This document shows, one piece after another, positions 5,709 through 6,217 of a stretch of DNA of 6,217 bases. The stretch spans positions 26,162 through 32,378 of the forward strand of contig DHAI01000002.1 in assembly GCA_002397355.1 (NCBI GenBank), in the 5' to 3' direction. Positions within the stretch are counted from its first letter, which is position 1; each line of letters starts with the position of its first letter. The position numbers and the translations under genes are program-made. This DNA comes from Ruminococcaceae bacterium UBA4958. GTDB lineage: Bacteria; Bacillota; Clostridia; Oscillospirales; Acutalibacteraceae. The notes under the pieces are model-generated. The model was given only the letters and a program-made list of their open reading frames with translations. It was not told the origin of the DNA and ran no database searches.

Positions 5709-6217
5709 GTGGCCGGAACCGATATCGCACTTGATCTCGGCACTTCTTATGTGAAAATATTTCTCGACGGCAAGGGGATCGTGCTGAGCGAACCCGCCGT
5801 CGTGTCCGTCAACGTGGAAACGGACCGTGTCGTGGCGATCGGACGGGAGGCTTACGACATGGTCGGCCGCACCTCCGACCGCATCCAGGTCTGCCATCCG
5901 CTTTCCGGCGGCGTGATTTCCCATTTCGACCTTGCGAAATATCTCGTCGATACTTATCTCAGAAAAATCAATGCCAGCCGGGTCATCATGCCGCGCGTGG
6001 TTGTCAGCGTTCCCTGCGAGATCACGGAGGTGGAGAGACGCGCGGTCGTCAACGCGATCAGCGCCACGGGCGTCCGTAAAGTCTGCCTGATCGAGGAACC
6101 GGTTGCAGCCGCCATGGGAGCGGGGCTCGAGATTTCAAGGCCGCACGGTTCCTTTGTGGTCGATGTGGGAGGCGGGACGACCGACATGGCCGTCATTTCC
6201 CTGAACCGCGTCGCGAT
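5709..6217 (+). CDS. mreB: MreB-like rod-shape-determining actin homologue, 3' end cut by the window
   Basis: The first 169 residues of a bacterial actin are present. MreB and Mbl polymerise under the membrane and guide cell-wall synthesis for rod shape. Seen are phosphate-1 motif LDLGTSYVK (8-16), GKGIVLSEPAVV (21-32), VGRTSDRI (52-59), PLSGGVISHFD (64-74), VPCEITEVERRAV (101-113), IEEPVAAAMGAG (128-139, including the presumed catalytic Glu), and phosphate-2 motif VVDVGGGTTDMAVISL (150-165). The GTG start at 5709 is forced: an in-frame TAG lies at 5691-5693 and no other standard start comes between. The RBS is weak (GGAC at 5697-5700). Compared with typical MreB, it lacks the N-terminal amphipathic lead-in and has TSY where TAN is usual and Asp where Glu is usual in phosphate-2, so it may be a paralogue (Mbl/MreBH-like) rather than the main MreB. 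Its own promoter separates it from comF. Confidence 0.88.
   Translation, partial: MAGTDIALDLGTSYVKIFLDGKGIVLSEPAVVSVNVETDRVVAIGREAYDMVGRTSDRIQVCHPLSGGVISHFDLAKYLVDTYLRKINASRVIMPRVVVSVPCEITEVERRAVVNAISATGVRKVCLIEEPVAAAMGAGLEISRPHGSFVVDVGGGTTDMAVISLNRVA

Overview
The window carries four complete genes and one gene cut by the right edge, all on the + strand, plus an unusually readable set of RNA switches, promoters and terminators. GC content is high (estimated by eye near 58-60%). The regulatory style is that of Bacillota: FMN and SAM-I riboswitches that end in intrinsic terminators, a RibU-type ECF riboflavin transporter, RecD2 and MreB. I infer a high-GC member of the Clostridia, possibly Oscillospiraceae/Ruminococcaceae-like. 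The taxonomic call is inference and no marker here fixes it.

Left part (1-766): the 3' half of an FMN riboswitch enters from the left edge. An 11-bp terminator follows, then ribU, the substrate-binding subunit of a riboflavin ECF transporter. FMN should shut off riboflavin uptake by terminating transcription.

Middle-left (767-2303): an extended -10 promoter, a complete SAM-I (S-box) riboswitch with a terminator and a traceable antiterminator, and metK (SAM synthetase). SAM should repress its own synthesis. A 12-bp intrinsic terminator ends metK. Its 3' arm also carries the Shine-Dalgarno sequence of the next small gene.

Middle (2304-4932): an unrecognised 110-residue protein with one predicted membrane segment, then a sigma-A-type promoter directly after its stop codon, then recD2, a superfamily 1B DNA helicase with complete motifs.

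Right part (4907-6217): comF overlaps the end of recD2 by 26 bases and is probably translationally coupled to it. A near-consensus promoter lies in the last codons of comF and drives an MreB-like actin homologue, of which 169 codons are present. A hairpin without a U-tract sits in its leader.

Apart from the small membrane protein, the genes are well-known housekeeping families. No mobile element, CRISPR, tRNA, rRNA or phage feature was seen. The points most worth a second look are the terminator/RBS overlap before the small protein, the repeated decamer inside the SAM riboswitch, and the divergent MreB. I found no convincing evidence of a wholly new system.
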